Assembly (NCBI GenBank): GCA_001465935.1
Contig: LNKV01000009.1
Span: 434,001-498,000 of the forward strand
From: Clarireedia homoeocarpa
Taxonomy: Eukaryota; Ascomycota; Leotiomycetes; Helotiales; Rutstroemiaceae
Direction of reading: 5' to 3'
DNA: 64,000 nt
This document shows, in pieces, positions 12,279 through 23,315 of this stretch. Positions within the stretch are counted from its first letter, which is position 1. The number at the start of each line of letters is the position of its first letter. Under the pieces are notes generated by a model. That model was given only the letters and a program-made list of their open reading frames with translations, had not been told where the DNA came from and did not search any database. The position numbers and the translations under genes were made by a program.

Positions 12279-14774
12279 TCATCTCTTCCTCGACCTTTTC
12301 GGAATGTTCTTAGCACCGAATACCTCCTCTCTATTCATACCACCACGATCATCAGGCATAGTGAAAGGTCCGTTGCCACTCGCTCTTGTTCTTTCGTTCT
12401 CCTGTAACACTTCCAACTGCCTCCCAATGCCGATACCAGCACCGATAGCTCTGTCCCCATTTCTTTCCATCATATGTCCTCTATTGACCTCCTGCCATCT
12501 AACAACAACCCTACACTTTCCCCTTCCCATGCAATCTCTCACCTTTCGCCACCTGCTTCTATCTTCCGCCATCCTGATATAAAACTCTTGCCACCACTCT
12601 TCCTCAAATACACACTTATCCAACCCCTGCTCAACCAAGTCCGTAAACTCCTCTGGTGTCCCATGATGTCTATAAAGATAGCTTACTGTCTTTGTAAGTA
12701 GATCTGCTCCTGCTGGATAAGCCGAAGAAGATTGATCTGCCAGAGACGAGACTGGAGGAAGGGACATGCTTAGAAAGTTTTTGCTGGGAACGATGTTCGA
12801 AGTTGTAGGGTCTAGAGATTCAGAGTATGTATGGATCGTAGGGAGATATGATTTATCGGAGTACTCCCAAATTGGAACGCCTTGGAAGGAGAAATCGAAG
12901 TCTTGACGCAGAGCGATTTTTGTTGTGGGAAGGCGGCGTGAGTTGACGGTTGATTCGAGAAGGAAAGAAGGAATCTCGGTGTCGTGCTGAATAGGGTAAG
13001 CTGAGACATTGGAGAGAGGAGCAGCGAACATGAGCCAGGAAGTTGGAGCTGGGTGGGGGAAGTTCGGTGGACTGGGAGATATAGAGGGTAGTGCTGCTGG
13101 CGAATATCTGACGAGTGGTTGTTGAATGAGAATGCTGATCCAGGGATCAAGACGGCCAGTGGGGCCTGGTCTGGAACGGAGGAGCAGTCAGTACAAAAAT
13201 ATATTGAATAGTGAATAGCGTGTAGCGGGGTAAAAAGACGGTGACAGAATTTGATCGATGACAGTAGCAATGCTCGTATGATGATAGCCTGAAATGCGCA
13301 GGCAACCATGGCACATAAAATGACAGCGGAAATCAACATCGCTAAGGGCTTGAGAGAAGGTAAATGCCATTACCGAAAGTAGGATCACCAACGACTTCAT
13401 ACTTGAAATGGTACGGTCCACCAGGGAGTGTAATAGTTCGTCGACCAACTTCAAAACTTCGATCTTTAACAAAAATATATACTTTGAACATCTTTATGCT
13501 AGTAAGTGTATGTAGGAATTTAGAATATCAAAGTTCACTTGAACCAATAGATAGAGTTTAATATAATAAGAAGCAAAAAAATACATAAGTGGGATTTAGA
13601 GATCTGAAGCTGGTCGATGGATTGGTGCACCCACTGGTAGTGGGCCAACCAACAAAGCATGAAAAGCAGTAACCAATCCTGGGAGGATATCAAGAAAGAA
13701 AGAAACTTACAGATCAATCTCCTTGCACTCAATTCTCTCCGCACCAGCAAATCCCGCCTCAACCCCAAAATGAGCCAGTAGCTGATTTTTGGGGGTCCCT
13801 TCTCTCATATCCGGCGTGAAATCATGAAAGGAAATACTTCTACAATCTCTCTTTCGCGAGCCCGTGATCATTTCGCGCATGGTTATATAGTCCCGGAGTC
13901 CAGCACCAGTTGATGGATCGACATACGGAAGCATGGAACAATTGTGATCGAGTGAATTGATGCCCAATCCCCTTGTGAGAGAGATTGTGGCTTGCACACA
14001 TGGATTGTTCAGGGGCAGCTGTCGATGCTCTCGGCTTTTCCTTGTTCCCGTGGTAGATTGAATAGCGGCCACATTCCTGGTGTCATACTCGACGTTGATA
14101 GAAGGCTCATTTGAAATCCTATCCTCTAAACCAAGGGTAAAAGGCAAGTCATTGCGAATGCCAACAATAGCTTGTAATCTTCTGCTGGCTGCTAGTATAA
14201 ATGGCATTCGATCTCTGACGTGCTTTTCTAGAACCGCGAATGCGTTTTCGTGCACTTTCCGGTTGTGACTAATATCGCCAAGCATTGGGTGAGGTCCATT
14301 AGCTCTGAAATCTGCTTCAAGGTTGTCAAGTAGAGGTTCATGTGGTTCCAAGCGGATAGGGACTTTTGGAGACGGCATCGTGGTGACGAAGGCTGTCGGC
14401 AGCAGAGTGGTTGGTTTTGTTATTCGATTTTTCGTTGGAGAGTTTGAGGATAGAGTTGGAAGTAAAGGATAAGGTAAAGAAGAAGCTTGTGCGTAAATCT
14501 CTTGATCATTTTGGGTCTCCATCTCTATACTTTGTGAGGAGGAATTTGCTTGTATCGATGAAAGCGAAGAAGAAGAGGAAGATGTTATGCTTGGAAGATA
14601 AATTGGATGCGGAAACTTCTCAAATCCCGTTGCAGTGGATTGTGGAAGAGTGGATTGTGGAAGAGTGGATTGTGGAAGAGAATGCTCATAGAAAGGACAC
14701 GAAGGCGGTAGAGCTCTCGGGAAGACATTAGCTGAAGATATTTCTCCAATAGAATCTTGGTGGCTGGAACTCAT
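12279..14774 (-). CDS. Hypothetical protein, 651 aa, with MITE-bearing intron
   Basis: Two exons, 14774-13711 and 13170-12279. The donor GTAAGT at 13710 joins the acceptor TTCCAG at 13171, which is preceded by a CTGAC branch point 14 nt upstream; the phases match exactly and give ...IECKEIDLPGPTGRLDPW.... The 540-nt intron is about ten times the local norm because it contains a transposon-like insertion at 13419-13639. The N-terminal third is Ser/Pro-rich, with three tandem LPQST units (a 15-bp DNA repeat near 14636-14680). The middle (about residues 130-355) looks globular, with NRKVHENAFAVLEKHVRDR and SRKRDCRSISFHDFTPDMR. The C-terminal part has YRHHGTPEEFTDLVEQGLDK and a Trp/Arg-rich helix (EEEWWQEFYIRMAEDRSRW) and ends in basic residues. 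I do not recognise the family. The two exons could instead be two genes, but the perfect phase argues for one. Confidence 0.65.
13419..13639. mobile_element. MITE-like element, copy 1 (degenerate, intronic)
   Basis: About 221 bp, related along its length to the better-preserved copy at 33587-33801. The left end reads caccagggagtgtaatag and the right end gcacccactggta. Shared internal blocks include cgaccaactt-caaaacttc, ctagtaagtgtatgta and cacttgaacca; a further block, ataataagaagcaaaaaaata...gaagctggtcg, is shared with copy 3. The terminal inverted repeats are diverged. It lies wholly within the intron of the 651-aa gene. No protein is encoded, so it would depend on an enzyme supplied elsewhere. 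Confidence 0.7.
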
Positions 14775-15773
14775 TTCATGTGATTGATTGAAGGTGATGT
14801 GAAATTCAAATATGAGTGAATTGAGACAAGGTACAGCCTGTTGGAGGTCGACCAGTCAACGTTCAAAATTGAGTCCAATCGTCTTTGGTAGAGAAAGCTG
14901 TGTCGAATCAGTGTTCTTAGAGTTTTCAATGAGGTGAAGTGAGAAAAAGCTGTTGCATACCAAAATAACCCCGTCGTCTGGGTTTGTATCAAATCAGTGC
15001 TTAATCCTTTCGTCTAGTATCCTTCTAGTATCCCATACAAGTAGGGCATCAAGCCTTCTCTGACCGCCCATCCCATTTCCGTGTGCACCTTGGCTGCGAG
15101 GAGATGGATTATTCAAGAGCACTTCCTTTCTTTCCCGCTTGACGGTTGGCAGTCAGTGAAGTGTACATCAAATCTTACCCAGTGGATGGTTTGCACGGCG
15201 ACTGGCACAATTAGATTGGCTATAAGAGTTTGGATCCGATAATAAGCCCTTTCTCGATCTCCACGTAGGAATAGAGGAGAGGATGAAAGCTTCCTGGGGA
15301 ATCGCTTCGCCATGCAGAACTGATAGAGATAGGATCTGCCACCTTCATGATATAAGACCTCCCTGCAGTCTTGCAATTGACGACTTACTCACTCCTCGGG
15401 ATTGCACATACCTCTCACTGCTGAATACCTGTCATGGATCACTTGCTATACACATGACTTTGAAATATTTGACATTTGACATTTGACTTCGATATTATGT
15501 TCTATTATTGTTGATCCTCACAGGATTATCAACTGACAGTTCTATGTCTACAGGATGGATGGTGATTCCATCCAAAAAAAAAAAAAAAAAAAGAAGAAGC
15601 CTCTGAGTTCAAGGACTCAATCCAAGTGGAACGCCGCGCCTCCGTTCCTCATTATGCGCTCGTGTTTCAAATATACATTGGGAAGATAAACTTCTCCTCC
15701 ATGCATTAAGTCGTTTATACATTCAGCCAATCAAGGCTGATGACGGACTCTCGATCATGACCATCACAGGATT
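14775..15773. other. Intergenic with poly-A tract
   Basis: Promoter of the 651-aa gene and the 3' flank of the GH72 gene. An A18-type homopolymer followed by gaagaag occurs near 15574-15598, and ATTTGACATTTGAC is a short direct repeat near 15467-15486. No gene recognised. Confidence 0.45.
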
Positions 15774-17191
15774 CTATAGCCAGTATACAAATCCGAGCAT
15801 GACCGCTGCTAATCCTACACTCATACCAGCTATCTCCTTTCTGCCAGATGCACTACCTTTTGTCGAAGTCGCAGAAGCTGCAGAGCCTGTCGCGCTAGTG
15901 GTACCAGATGCCGTTCCGGATGCTGCAGTTGCAGTTGCGGTACCTGTTACTTCTTTCTGGCCGATTGAAGGCAAGGTAGCATCTCCATCAACCAACCAAC
16001 CACCAGCAGTCGACGATGGGCATGCGGGTGGTGTAAGTGTTGGAGAGTAAGCAGATCTTGCAACCCCAGTTGGAGTCAAGGTAGCCCATTGGCTTTTAAG
16101 ATTGGCAAAATCAGGAGAGACAGGTGTTGGGGTGCCGCTGCGAGTGAAGCCACCTTGAACACCAGAAGCAACAACCGTAGCAGCAACGGTTGGACCGTAG
16201 CTAATAAGACCATAGTCATTTGCTTCTTCAATCCATTCATAGACAATCGCGCCAGACCAGAGACTGTCCATATCAGAGCCAAGAATTGCCGTTTGATCCT
16301 GGAAGGTTCGCGGCCTTACAGTGTTGCATCCAGTCTCAGAGAAAAAGATAGGAATGTTGTAACCTTGGGCATAGGTATCGAGGGTTTTGTACCCTGAAGT
16401 CGAGAAGTCGCTGTCGCCACACCATTCGTAGGCATTTAAACCAAAGAAATCAATCGATTCGGAAGAATTAGTACCACAAGCGAGGTAGTTCTGTAGCATA
16501 GGTCGTAGCTCAGCGATATCTGCGGCGGAGTAACCAATGGGAATCTCTCGATATCCCTTCGACTTTCTGTACGCCTTCATGTCTCGCGCAGCAGCTTTGA
16601 TGAATGGCGCAGCCAACGATTGGTTGTTCAGAGCGATAACTTCATTTCCAACGAAGAATCCCAAAGTATTGTCGTAATTAGCAAACGCGTCCATAACTTT
16701 GCCGAAAGCGTTGTATTGTGTTTCGTTCCAGGTCGCGTCAGTCTAGGTAGAAAGTCAGCTTATGGTTGTCTCTAGAACGGGCTAGTTTCTTCATACAGGA
16801 GCAATGGCAGTGTTAAAGGTATCTAAATCCAAGAAGAGGTAGATACCAGCATCCGCAAAAGCAGACATACATCCATCATGGTTCCCCCTCGGATCCACAT
16901 GGTAAACACGAATAGCATTTGCGCCCAAGGTCTTCATCAAAGATGCATCCAGTTGACACTGATTTGTATCAATCAATGGATCAGCTTCGGTCAATTGGTA
17001 TGCAACACCTAGAATAAGTCAGCCAAAATCATCGGCCTTGGATAAAAATTCGTCTTACCTTTGATGTAGAATTGATCGCCATCGCTTGTGAAAAATTTAG
17101 AGCCCGATGTAGAGATTGTAGCAATCGCATTAACGGTAGTGACAGCCAAACTAGCAATCAAGCCAGCTGTGGCAAAGGATGTCGAGAACAT
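15774..17191 (-). CDS. GPI-anchored beta-1,3-glucanosyltransferase (GH72, Gel/Gas family)
   Basis: Three exons, 17191-17059, 17008-16797 and 16742-15774, give 437 aa (introns 50 and 54 nt). An N-terminal signal peptide (MFSTSFATAGLIASLAVTTVNA) precedes the GH72 catalytic domain: FYIKGVAYQL, the conserved NAIRVYHVDP, the acid/base Glu in GFFVGNEVI (E149), LNAYEWCGDS, and the nucleophile Glu in IFFSETGCN (E251). A Thr/Ser/Ala-rich stalk and a hydrophobic C terminus (VGLAAVMLGFVYWL) give a GPI-attachment signal. There is no Cys-rich X8/CBM43 module, so it belongs to the shorter Gel1/Gas-type group. These enzymes cut and religate beta-1,3-glucan chains at the plasma membrane and wall, lengthening and branching wall glucan. 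All expected catalytic residues are present. Confidence 0.95.
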
Positions 17192-19473
17192 GTTGAAGAA
17201 GCAATCGTATTATGTACAATGCAGAGCGATAGAAAACGAATGAATGGACAATTGAACCAACTCAAAGATGATGAGATACAGCGGATCAAACGACTGAACG
17301 AAGGATTGTCTGCTGCACACCGGTCGAGGATAAATTAAATCTTTTCCAACTTTCACACGACGAAAGCAATCTCTCTTCTACTTTTTTTTTTGGATTGCCA
17401 GGTAGCGAATGCAATGCTTGCGGTATGGGCGGAAACGATTGTGGTGGAGTCTTCGACGGAACTATTGTATCAAATCGAACTGGACTCGAATCTGGGGCTT
17501 CTGGACTTTCTACTCTGGACCTCGCTTTATGTAGATTAGTTTAATGAATAAAGAATTGTAAGGGGAAGAAGAAAGTGGATAGCAAGCACTGACCAGTACT
17601 CAAAGGACATGGAGCTCCGTATGGGATTATACGAAGTTATGCGGCGGGTTGTGCAGTATGGTGACACAGAGAAGAGAAGCTGTTCAGAGATTTGATGTGA
17701 AGGAGGCAGAGCAAGGCAAAGCAAAGCAAAGCAAAGAGAGATAGAGCGAGAGGATATGGTTTTTCGTATAACAAGACAAAGGATCTTAACCAGGGGGGAA
17801 GAACGAGTGTGTTTTGGCTTGTTTTGTATGATTGTAGTTGCGACAGAAAAGAGGAGAAGAGAGGAGGAAGGTTAGAGGTTGGGAAAGAAGGAGGATCGTG
17901 AACTTTGTTCCTGTTCTTCTGGATGTGAATGAGGGAATTCCATATATGATGACGGACCAATGAGAAACAACAACAAAGGAGCAAGACTTCGTAGGCAAGA
18001 AATACTTAGCGCAAGTAGGGGATAGCTCAAGGAGCTGTTGTTTCTCATGTACACAATTGGTCAGGATTCCAAGCACAATCTCATAACCGTCAGGGGTTGA
18101 ATGCACCGTCGAAGATGTGCGTGCACTTGAGTAAGAGATGAACGGCGTTGAACATCGCAAAGCTTCTTCGTTTCTAGTCTGGCTCGGCAGGATCCATGCG
18201 CGCAATGTAACGTTAGGGTTGAGTTGACGTGACGAGCGTGAGCGAATTTCCTTGGAAATTTCTTATCGAAGGTGAGTGATATCGATGGTGAGTGATATCG
18301 ATAAGCTTCTCCATTGGATAGAAAATATAGAAAATTTGGATGATTCGGCTGCACTAGGGGCGGCCCTTACCCAATCGAGAATAATCGAGAATAATCGTTT
18401 CAAGCTGTTTCTCCGGCCCCCCAACGAGATCCGTCCAAGTTGCTACACCAACTGCACCCATTTCCCACCTTTCCACCCTTTTCCGCCTTTTCCGCCATAT
18501 CTGAAAGAGAGACGACAAACATTGCACGCCTTTTCCCGCCTGCATTTCCCCTGGCACGTGAATCAAACTCTGTTAGCCCGAATCTCGACACGTGATCGTA
18601 CATACTGCAGTGCAGCAGGAATGGGCAATGTCTTCCTCTGGTTGAAAGGGGTCCATCGCTACGTACAATCTGACATTTGGGAATCCCGCAATCCTACCAG
18701 AATTTCGACACTGTGCCATTTGAAAGTTCATGTTGTGCTGCGGTTGGACAAGACTCACATAGTAGTGACGCGCTACAACTTCTTGACCAGTGTTTTTGGC
18801 CGTCTACTTTGAATCCTCGCATGTCAATACATGCGCTGCAATCGCCCTTGGAGGCCCGCAGAACAACTATGAAGGCTGTGCTTGAGTTGGATAGTAGGAT
18901 AAAATTACCGCCACACCCGCCAACAGGCCTACCGAGTGGATTATGCACGTGAAGTGCTTGCCGAAGTGGCCGGTCTATCTGGACGTCGCTTGACAGTGCC
19001 ACGGTCTCGGTTTTGTTCGCCAAAAACACTACACTTTTCAAACGTATAGGCGCCGTATTATTCCGAATTGTTCGGTTGGAGGCTGGGTATCATGCAAAAG
19101 CTCGTCATACTAACCAACTTGACAAAGACATATCCGTGTTCTCTCAAGTTTGGATGGTTGATTCTTCTGTGATCAAAAAGCTACTTGGCTGCATTGTTTT
19201 GGCAGTTTGGACAAATACACTCTAGTACTACTTACTCTGCCACACCGAATTTGTATCTCACCTAAGTTGTCTCCAACAACTGCTGACACTCCGCGGTCTC
19301 ACATTCGATAAAGCATCTTGAGAAGATTCTTTACTTCACAACATTATTCTATCTCAATTTGGAGAGTTCTGAGATTCCACATTACGCCGTTATATTTGAT
19401 CGTCGAAAGGATACACCTTCACTAAGCAACCGTTAGGAACTACGCTGTTCACGATCAACCAAGACCAAACAAC
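17192..19473. other. Intergenic with short repeats
   Basis: About 2.3 kb. It holds purine/pyrimidine-biased DNA upstream of the GH72 gene, including an (aaagc)n run near 17714-17737. A perfect 16-bp tandem duplication (ggtgagtgatatcgat, 18271-18302) is followed by a doubled atcgagaata block near 18375-18395. Open frames in both strands here, including a plus-strand frame of 178 codons at 18276-18812, have no domain and no conserved-looking composition. Confidence 0.45.
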
Positions 19474-19854
19474 ATGCCCTCACTGACCACAATTTGGGGC
19501 AAAGCCCAGAGAAGTGCGGACAAGCATCAGAAAAAGCCAATCGATAGACGAGACACAAGCGACTATTATTCAAGGTCATGCAAGGAGTTCTACGAGGAAC
19601 ATGCAGGCAAACATCCCGAAGAATTTTATAAGGTTCAAGCCAATGAACTCGCGACTTTCAAAATTGCTATGGCTTCAACTAAAGTGGAAAAGGGATGGAA
19701 AGGTGTATTAGAGAAAGTGCAGGCCTGGGAAGCGGCGCTCGAAGAAGCTCAAGGTGATGTGGGCAATGCTAGGGGAAATCTGAGAAGTGAGAGAAAGGAG
19801 AGGAAGAAAATAGAGAAACAGAAACCAAAGAATAGCAAAAAGTCAGCAGCATAG
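19474..19854 (+). CDS. Small highly charged hypothetical protein
   Basis: Single-exon frame of 126 aa starting ATGCCCTCACTG. The product is Lys/Glu-rich, with predicted helical stretches (SCKEFYEEHAGKHPEEFYKV; WKGVLEKVQAWEAALEEAQG) and a strongly basic C terminus (ERKKIEKQKPKNSKKSAA) that could act as a nuclear-localisation or nucleic-acid-contacting tail. The upstream 5' region is pyrimidine- and A-rich (accaagaccaaacaac just before the ATG), typical of a fungal start context. I know no family for it. Codon composition is gene-like and no intron is needed. Confidence 0.55.
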   Translation: MPSLTTIWGKAQRSADKHQKKPIDRRDTSDYYSRSCKEFYEEHAGKHPEEFYKVQANELATFKIAMASTKVEKGWKGVLEKVQAWEAALEEAQGDVGNARGNLRSERKERKKIEKQKPKNSKKSAA

Positions 19855-20838
19855 GAAACATGAGACTGAATAGCTCTTACTATGTACTGAGCTCTCTGCA
19901 CAGCTTGTATCATAGATTGTTCGACATACTTTGGCGTGGATATTGACTGACCAGATTTCCTCTTTTATTCTTCCACGGGTATGGATAGGGGGGGGGGGGG
20001 TTTGGAGTGAGACCATATACACAATGAATAGTGGGACAGGATAGATGGTATTTAGGCGCACGCGTTTTACATGTAAGACTACTTTTTACAATTTCAGTCC
20101 CTTGAACATCTTTTCCCTTCATCCCTCGTATTTCTAGTCTCTCTGAAAATAGCAATCCCCATCTTACAATATCGCCACACCGGTGTGTACATGCCGCATC
20201 ACTTGATTCCAGAATATGTATGCTACACCTTCCCTCAGCTATCATTTTCCAAGTCTGACATTCTCCCGATCTCGCATTCTCTCGTCCACCCCCCCCCCCC
20301 CCCCCCCCCCCTCTTACTCAACCGCATATCGCACGCGGCGAACCAACATCCAAGGCTGGAGCACTCCAGTAGAGAACTCCGATGATGCCTACGCCGAGTA
20401 GGTAGTGCGCGTAGGGAAACCCTGGGTATTTTTATTGTATGTTAGATTTTGAGCTTGTTTATGTAGGTGGGGTGGAGAATATAAGGGGTGGAGGGGGCAG
20501 AGAGGGAGAGGTTATGATGGGATGTGTGAGAAGGAGAGAGAGAGAGGGGGGGGGGGGGGGGGGGAGAAGAGACAGAAAGGAAAAAGGTAAAGAGAGGAGA
20601 AAAGCAATAGAGATGAAGAAGGAATTAAAACGGAAAATGGAAAACGGAGAGACACCATACATTGCGGAGGTTCCAGCGACCGATGTCTGTTCATTGCAAA
20701 CGAGGGGAGTCGATGCCGATGCAGATATATAATAACCGATTTTTTGTAACCCTGATCTTGCTGTTCTGATGCGACTACTTTGGATTTGGAAGGGGAAGAA
20801 GGAGATGGGTAGATGATACTGTTGTAGAGAGTGGAGAT
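19855..20838. other. Intergenic with three long G/C homopolymers
   Basis: Contains G13 at 19988-20000, C23 at 20289-20311 and an (ag)n run leading into G19 at 20546-20564. Open frames across these tracts are low complexity (poly-Pro or poly-Gly) and are not considered genes. Confidence 0.6.
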
Positions 20839-21471
20839 TCAATAGAGGGGGTTTGGGATGGGGGAGGAACTGGTGGGATTCGGAGGTTGGCGGGATGTGA
20901 GTGTGGGTTCTGGTACGGATGAAGATAGCGAGCTGGGGATTGGGGGAAGTAGTGTACGTAGGGAGATTGAGGGGATGGGACTTGCAGGGGGAGGGCGTAT
21001 ACTGGGAGGGAAAGGGGGTTCGTGGATTTGAGGTTGAGGGTTGGATGGTTGGAAGAGATGAGCGATTGGATGCCAGATGGAGATGGAGATGGGGATGAGA
21101 GGGCTGCCGAGAAGTTGGAGGGGGAAGATGAGGGGTGTGGTAATGAATCCTTGGAATAACGAATCTCGTTTTTCTTCAGCGCGCAAGTTGAATGGTGGCT
21201 CTGGATCTTCTTGTGGTCGAGAAGAAGGTGAGGTCTTGTCTCGTAGGGATGAAAACGGATTTATTAGAGAACGCCATGCGCATCGTTCCCCTTCGGAGCG
21301 TTCTCTGACAATTTTGAGCCATAGCATGATATAAATCAGGCATATATTGGATAAGATGATGACAGCACAGAATATCTTGTGTGCTGGGAGTTTCCCTGAC
21401 TTGATGTCGGAGACAGTTTCGAGGAATAGATTGACGAGCTGCTCCAAGCCTTTGGCAAGCGTCGTTTGTCC
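20839..21471 (-). CDS. One-TM hypothetical protein (5' exon unresolved)
   Basis: An open frame on the minus strand enters after a GGTAG that could be an acceptor (exon from 21471) and ends in TAA at 20839. It encodes GQTTLAKGLEQLVNLFLE, then a transmembrane helix (KIFCAVIILSNICLIYIMLW), a short basic segment and a long Pro/Ser-rich tail (about 130 residues, many PPxPxS). There is no ATG before the membrane helix, so at least one upstream exon must exist. The frame 21659-21472 (ATGGCTCACCCAAGC; MAHPSGNATLEHNG then acidic Gln-rich GMSDDEQQPQQ) is the likeliest source, but I found no strong donor in the matching phase; gttgag after GATATA is the only phase-compatible one. Function unknown; probably a small membrane-anchored protein. 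Confidence 0.45.
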   Translation of the reverse strand, partial: GQTTLAKGLEQLVNLFLETVSDIKSGKLPAHKIFCAVIILSNICLIYIMLWLKIVRERSEGERCAWRSLINPFSSLRDKTSPSSRPQEDPEPPFNLRAEEKRDSLFQGFITTPLIFPLQLLGSPLIPISISIWHPIAHLFQPSNPQPQIHEPPFPPSIRPPPASPIPSISLRTLLPPIPSSLSSSVPEPTLTSRQPPNPTSSSPIPNPLY

Positions 21472-22426
21472 CTACCATCGCCATATTCGTCGCCATATCC
21501 AACATTTTCATATCCATCACGCTGCCCCTGAGGCTCTTGCTGCTGATTGCTAATATCTTTCTCAACTATATCTCGTTGCTGAGGTTGCTGTTCGTCATCG
21601 CTCATTCCATAGAGATCACCATTGTGCTCCAGGGTAGCATTGCCGCTTGGGTGAGCCATTGTAGAATACCAATGCAACACGAGCTTCGGTATGTTTCAGC
21701 TTCAGGACTAGATGTACCTGCACCATTGCTCCCAATCTCGAAATTGAAAACCTGGCGGTGTGCATGACGAATGTGGCAGGCAACATTGTGATTCGGAACA
21801 TGGATTAGTCCTCTTTGAGGCTGAAAATTGACCAATGTTGGATTGTCAACAATCATATTAAATTCGAGAGGCAGGACAATGAGCTTAGAAGCATATCCAC
21901 TGGAAAACAGCTCCGATGATATCGAGACGTATGGAAGAAGGCAACAGCCTAGTCCGTGATCTCTCCCACCCAGCCTAATCACCTTCCTCTCTCGATTTTG
22001 ATCTCACACTAGAAGCAACACTGTCGAGATATCCTCGGAGTGGCCTTGTACTGGAAGTCTACTGGAATCCTGTCAATTGGTTGCATCGTCAGTAAAGATG
22101 TAGCAATATGCCAAGTTGAAGATAAATGGGGAAGAAGTGGGGGAAAATATAACCTTACGAACTGTAAGTCAATCGGGTGAAATTTCGTATCCCATTTATG
22201 CCACTAATTAGTGGCTTGGCATGGACCCTGGCATGTCAGCTCGGCCTGAGCTGCAGCAATCATACCGAGTCATAGTCCGGAGATGACTCTTACTATATTC
22301 GTGTTACCATGATTTCTATTGTATAAATACGGAACTTAGTTGTCTCAAGATCCAGATGTTCTTTATTCTATCCTTCGTTAGAAAACAGTGTCCAGCGTGA
22401 GATCTAGAGTGACAACAGTTCTCAAA
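21472..22426. other. Probable 5' exon of membrane protein plus GNAT promoter
   Basis: The minus strand 21659-21472 encodes an acidic, Gln-rich segment that is probably the N terminus of the one-TM protein. The rest is spacer between the two divergent genes, with a TATA-like box close to the GNAT gene. Confidence 0.4.
22322..22328 (+). promoter_or_regulatory. TATA-like box of the GNAT gene
   Basis: The heptamer tataaat (within tgtataaatacgg) lies about 100 bp before the ATG at 22427, a usual distance for a fungal TATA element and 5' leader. Confidence 0.45.
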
Positions 22427-23315
22427 ATGGGCTCCTCTACTCCCACTTCATCCATAAAATGGCAACCCACTCTCCGTATCCCGCACCCAAGTATGAAAAT
22501 CATCCTCACAGAACCACGACGAACCGATAATTCTGTTTCAATCAAGTGGATGAATCACCCTGCTATTTATATGGCACTCACAGGCCCACCGTATCCCTAC
22601 ACCCAAGAATCATTCGATGGTTTCTTCGACGCGGTTCTCCTTCCAACTTCACAACTTGCTTCAGAAGAATTACACGAAGCTTTTATTGCAAAAGGGAGAG
22701 GAGAGACCAAATGGGTAGGAACACGAGTACCATTCCCAACCATTCGGGAGGAAGATCCGAAAACTGGAGAACAAAGGTTTATAGGCCAATTCGACATCAG
22801 GAGGAGAACGTATCTGAAACAGTCGGTTGGTAGCGAAGAGGAGGCAGCAAGGTTGACTGAGATCAATAACGCAAGAGAGGCAGGAGACCCGGAGACGGAG
22901 TATGAGATTGGCTGTAAGTGCAGCTTCTATTTTTCAAGATCCTCATATGACTTGTTTCCATTTTCCCACCACCCATCAGGTCATTGGTCGTAGTGCAGTC
23001 GTGAGTAGGAACAAATCAAATTGACAATTTGCAGTTTGGGTAGTGCCAGACTGTCATGGTCGAGGGATCATGCCAGCTGTTCTGTCAACCGTGATCAAGG
23101 AGTTCTTCGTACCATATATGAATATCAAACATTTGTACGGTGACTACTTGGCATACAACAAGAAGAGCCAGAGAGTGTTTGAGAAATGTGGATTTGTGTA
23201 CGAAGGGTTAGTCAAAGATGTGGTCGAACTGCCAGAAAACAAACAGTTCGAGTTGCCGGAGGAGTGGAAGGGAAGGAAGATAGATGTGGGACAGATGAAG
23301 TGGGTAACAAACTAG
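22427..23315 (+). CDS. GNAT-family N-acetyltransferase
   Basis: Two exons, 22427-22913 and 23035-23315, give 255 aa. The 121-nt intron has a GTAAGT donor, a TTGAC branch and a TGCAG acceptor, and restores GFWVVPDCHGRGIMPAVL. The start is the ATG in ctcaaaATGGGC; the frame is open further upstream but only with GTG. The C-terminal half carries GNAT motif A (VPDCHGRGIMPAVLSTVI: the acetyl-CoA pyrophosphate-binding loop in HGRGIM form) and motif B (YNKKSQRVFEKCGFVYEG), as in RimJ/RimL-like acetyltransferases of fungi. The first half (ILTEPRRTDNSVSIKWMNHP) matches the usual start of this subgroup. It should transfer acetyl from acetyl-CoA to an amine; the substrate is unknown. No signal peptide, so probably cytosolic. 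Confidence 0.88.

Noticed and set aside
13188..13561. Minus-strand frame resembling a small secreted protein or an exon (MFKVYIFVKDRS...)
   Set aside because: Much of it coincides with the MITE-like element, and the flanking exons splice perfectly without it.
18276..18812. 178-codon plus-strand frame
   Set aside because: No domain, begins in a 16-bp tandem duplication, Pro/Phe-rich low-complexity centre, no sign of conserved splice or start context.
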